Source: Candidatus Olsenella pullistercoris
Lineage (GTDB): Bacteria > Actinomycetota > Coriobacteriia > Coriobacteriales > Atopobiaceae
Assembly: GCA_019116525.1 (NCBI GenBank)
Contig: DXBM01000011.1
Coordinates: forward strand, 1 to 51,732
DNA length: 51,732 nucleotides
Reading direction: 5' to 3'
Shown piece after piece: positions 50,936-51,732 of this stretch. Positions within the stretch are counted from its first letter, which is position 1; each line of letters begins with the position of its first letter. The notes below the pieces were generated by a model, which saw only the letters and a program-made list of their open reading frames with translations, made no database searches and was not told the origin of the DNA. The position numbers were made by a program, and so were the translations under genes.

Positions 50936-51085
50936 TGGCTCAAACTGGCCGAAGTGAACGGCTTCGCGCCGGCAGCTCTCCGTGTCGCGTTTTCAGACAA
51001 ACGACATCAGGCCATTTGTTGCCCGGTCAGGAGCCCTGTTCCGACCGGGGCCGATTTGCTCGTTCACTTCGGCCAGTTTGAGCCA
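50936..51085. repeat. 150-bp inverted-repeat element, copy 2
   Basis: Perfect 25-bp arms 50936-50960 and 51061-51085 (inner ends GAAGTGAACG and CGTTCACTTC) enclose 100 bp. The arms match those at 13267-13291 and 13381-13405. The core shares only short words with copy 1 (GGCC-ATT, CCCTGTT). It sits in the 396-bp gene-free stretch between yfcE and dnaK. Confidence 0.8.
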
Positions 51086-51158
51086 GCGGCGCGCGTTTCA
51101 GCCTCCTCGGTGACAGGTCGCCCTATCCTGCAGCGCCCCTCAATTGTGTGCGTCAAAA

Positions 51159-51194
51159 AATCTAATGTGTAGAGACTTAGATTATGTATAGAAT
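51159..51194 (+). promoter_or_regulatory. Palindromic operator and -10 upstream of dnaK
   Basis: AATCTAA (51159-51165) and TTAGATT (51177-51183) are perfect inverted repeats 11 bases apart, and TAGAAT (51189-51194) is a plausible -10. The palindrome is neither CIRCE nor the HspR box HAIR by consensus. It lies 96 bases upstream of the dnaK start. Confidence 0.5.
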
Positions 51195-51289
51195 CATGAC
51201 GCAGCGGGGATAAACTCCACCGTACACAGAAGGAATCACGCGAGAGGGGCGGCGCACGTCCGTCCCGCGCAGGAAAAAGGAGAGCAACC

Positions 51290-51732
51290 ATGGGCAAGAT
51301 TCTCGGCATCGACCTGGGTACCACCAACTCCGCGATGGCGGTCTTCGAGGGCGGCGACCCCTCGATCATCGTCAACGCCGAGGGCGACCGCACCACCCCG
51401 TCCGTCGTCGGCTTCCGCGCTGACGGCGACCGCATCGTCGGCAAGGCTGCCAAGAACCAGGCCGTCACCAACCCCACCAACACCGTCTTCTCGATCAAGC
51501 GCTTCATGGGCCGTCGCTACGACGAGGTCGGCTCCGAGCTCAAGACCGTCCCGTACAAGGTCAAGGCGGGCGTGGGCGGCCGCGCCGTCGTTGAGATCGA
51601 CGGCGAGGACTTCACCCCCGAGCAGATCAGCGCCATGATTCTCTCCAAGATGAAGGCCGACGCCGAGAAGTACCTTGGCGAGACCGTGACCGACGCTGTC
51701 ATCACCGTCCCCGCCTACTTCAACGACGCCCA
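51290..51732 (+). CDS. dnaK: Chaperone DnaK, 3' end cut by window
   Basis: First 147 codons of Hsp70. The N-terminus [22 protein letters not shown] holds the phosphate-1 loop; [18 protein letters not shown] and [12 protein letters not shown] are standard Hsp70 segments. The ATG at 51290 has AAAAAGGAG upstream. grpE and dnaJ usually follow dnaK in Actinobacteria but lie beyond the window. Expression is probably heat-controlled through the palindrome at 51159-51183. Confidence 0.97.
   Translation, partial: MGKILGIDLGTTNSAMAVFEGGDPSIIVNAEGDRTTPSVVGFRADGDRIVGKAAKNQAVTNPTNTVFSIKRFMGRRYDEVGSELKTVPYKVKAGVGGRAVVEIDGEDFTPEQISAMILSKMKADAEKYLGETVTDAVITVPAYFNDA

Noticed and set aside
51100-51289. CIRCE or HAIR operator before dnaK
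   Set aside because: Neither TTAGCACTC-N9-GAGTGCTAA nor CTTGAGT-N7-ACTCAAG is present; only the AATCTAA palindrome is.

Overview
The window reads as chromosomal DNA of a high-GC, strongly GC-biased Gram-positive bacterium. Actinobacterial codon use, many GTG starts with good Shine-Dalgarno sites, a fused RmlC-RmlD enzyme, the AmmeMemoRadiSam genes and the overall protein style suggest a Coriobacteriia member (Olsenella/Atopobium/Collinsella type). This assignment is by impression; no 16S rRNA gene is present. No insertion sequence, prophage, CRISPR array or rRNA is visible. The window cuts rfbA at its 5' end and dnaK at its 3' end.

Layout: (1) 1-4.2 kb: dTDP-L-rhamnose synthesis (rfbA, an rfbC-rfbD fusion, rfbB), interrupted by a Phd/YafQ-type toxin-antitoxin pair with its own palindromic operator. 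(2) 4.2-14.7 kb: housekeeping and transport genes: gpsA, an AMMECR1/Memo fusion with its radical SAM partner, a FUSC-like membrane protein, an NRAMP-like/MgtE-like divalent cation operon, lemA, tRNA-Ser(UGA) and tadA. (3) 14.8-24.7 kb: a nearly complete autoinducer-2 (AI-2) uptake and processing locus: lsrR-lsrK-cupin-DJ-1/PfpI on the minus strand, diverging from lsrA-C-D-B and lsrF on the plus strand. No lsrG is present; the cupin and the DJ-1 protein are candidates for handling the AI-2 dicarbonyl. (4) 24.7-31.5 kb: a symmetrical four-copy repeat array, lactate permease, RlmI-type methyltransferase, deoC, DEAD-box helicase and metA. (5) 31.5-45.2 kb: an accessory region, more AT-rich by eye. 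It holds an HTH protein, a transmembrane Ser/Thr kinase, a PH-like/zinc-ribbon protein with an SPFH-SHOCT protein, a DUF4143-type ATPase behind four 23-bp iterons, an anchored surface protein, and a tight four-gene cassette of dynamin-like GTPase, HerA-type ATPase, HNH/EndoVII-like toxin and putative immunity protein. (6) 45.2-51.7 kb: an EamA transporter, a very large fusion of CoA-disulfide reductase, rhodanese and siroheme-type reductase with ferredoxin clusters, a NifX/NifB-like protein, a CbiK-like chelatase, a YfcE-like phosphodiesterase and dnaK.

The strongest candidates for something undescribed are the GTPase/HerA/toxin/immunity cassette, the lsr operon with extra cupin and DJ-1 genes, the reductase fusion beside a CbiK-like chelatase, and several repeat structures: the 63-bp-period mirror array at 24.9-25.1 kb, the 23-bp iterons at 36.85 kb, and two ~140-150 bp inverted-repeat elements with the same arms at 13.3 and 51.0 kb. 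All family calls come from reading motifs. No database search or computation was run.
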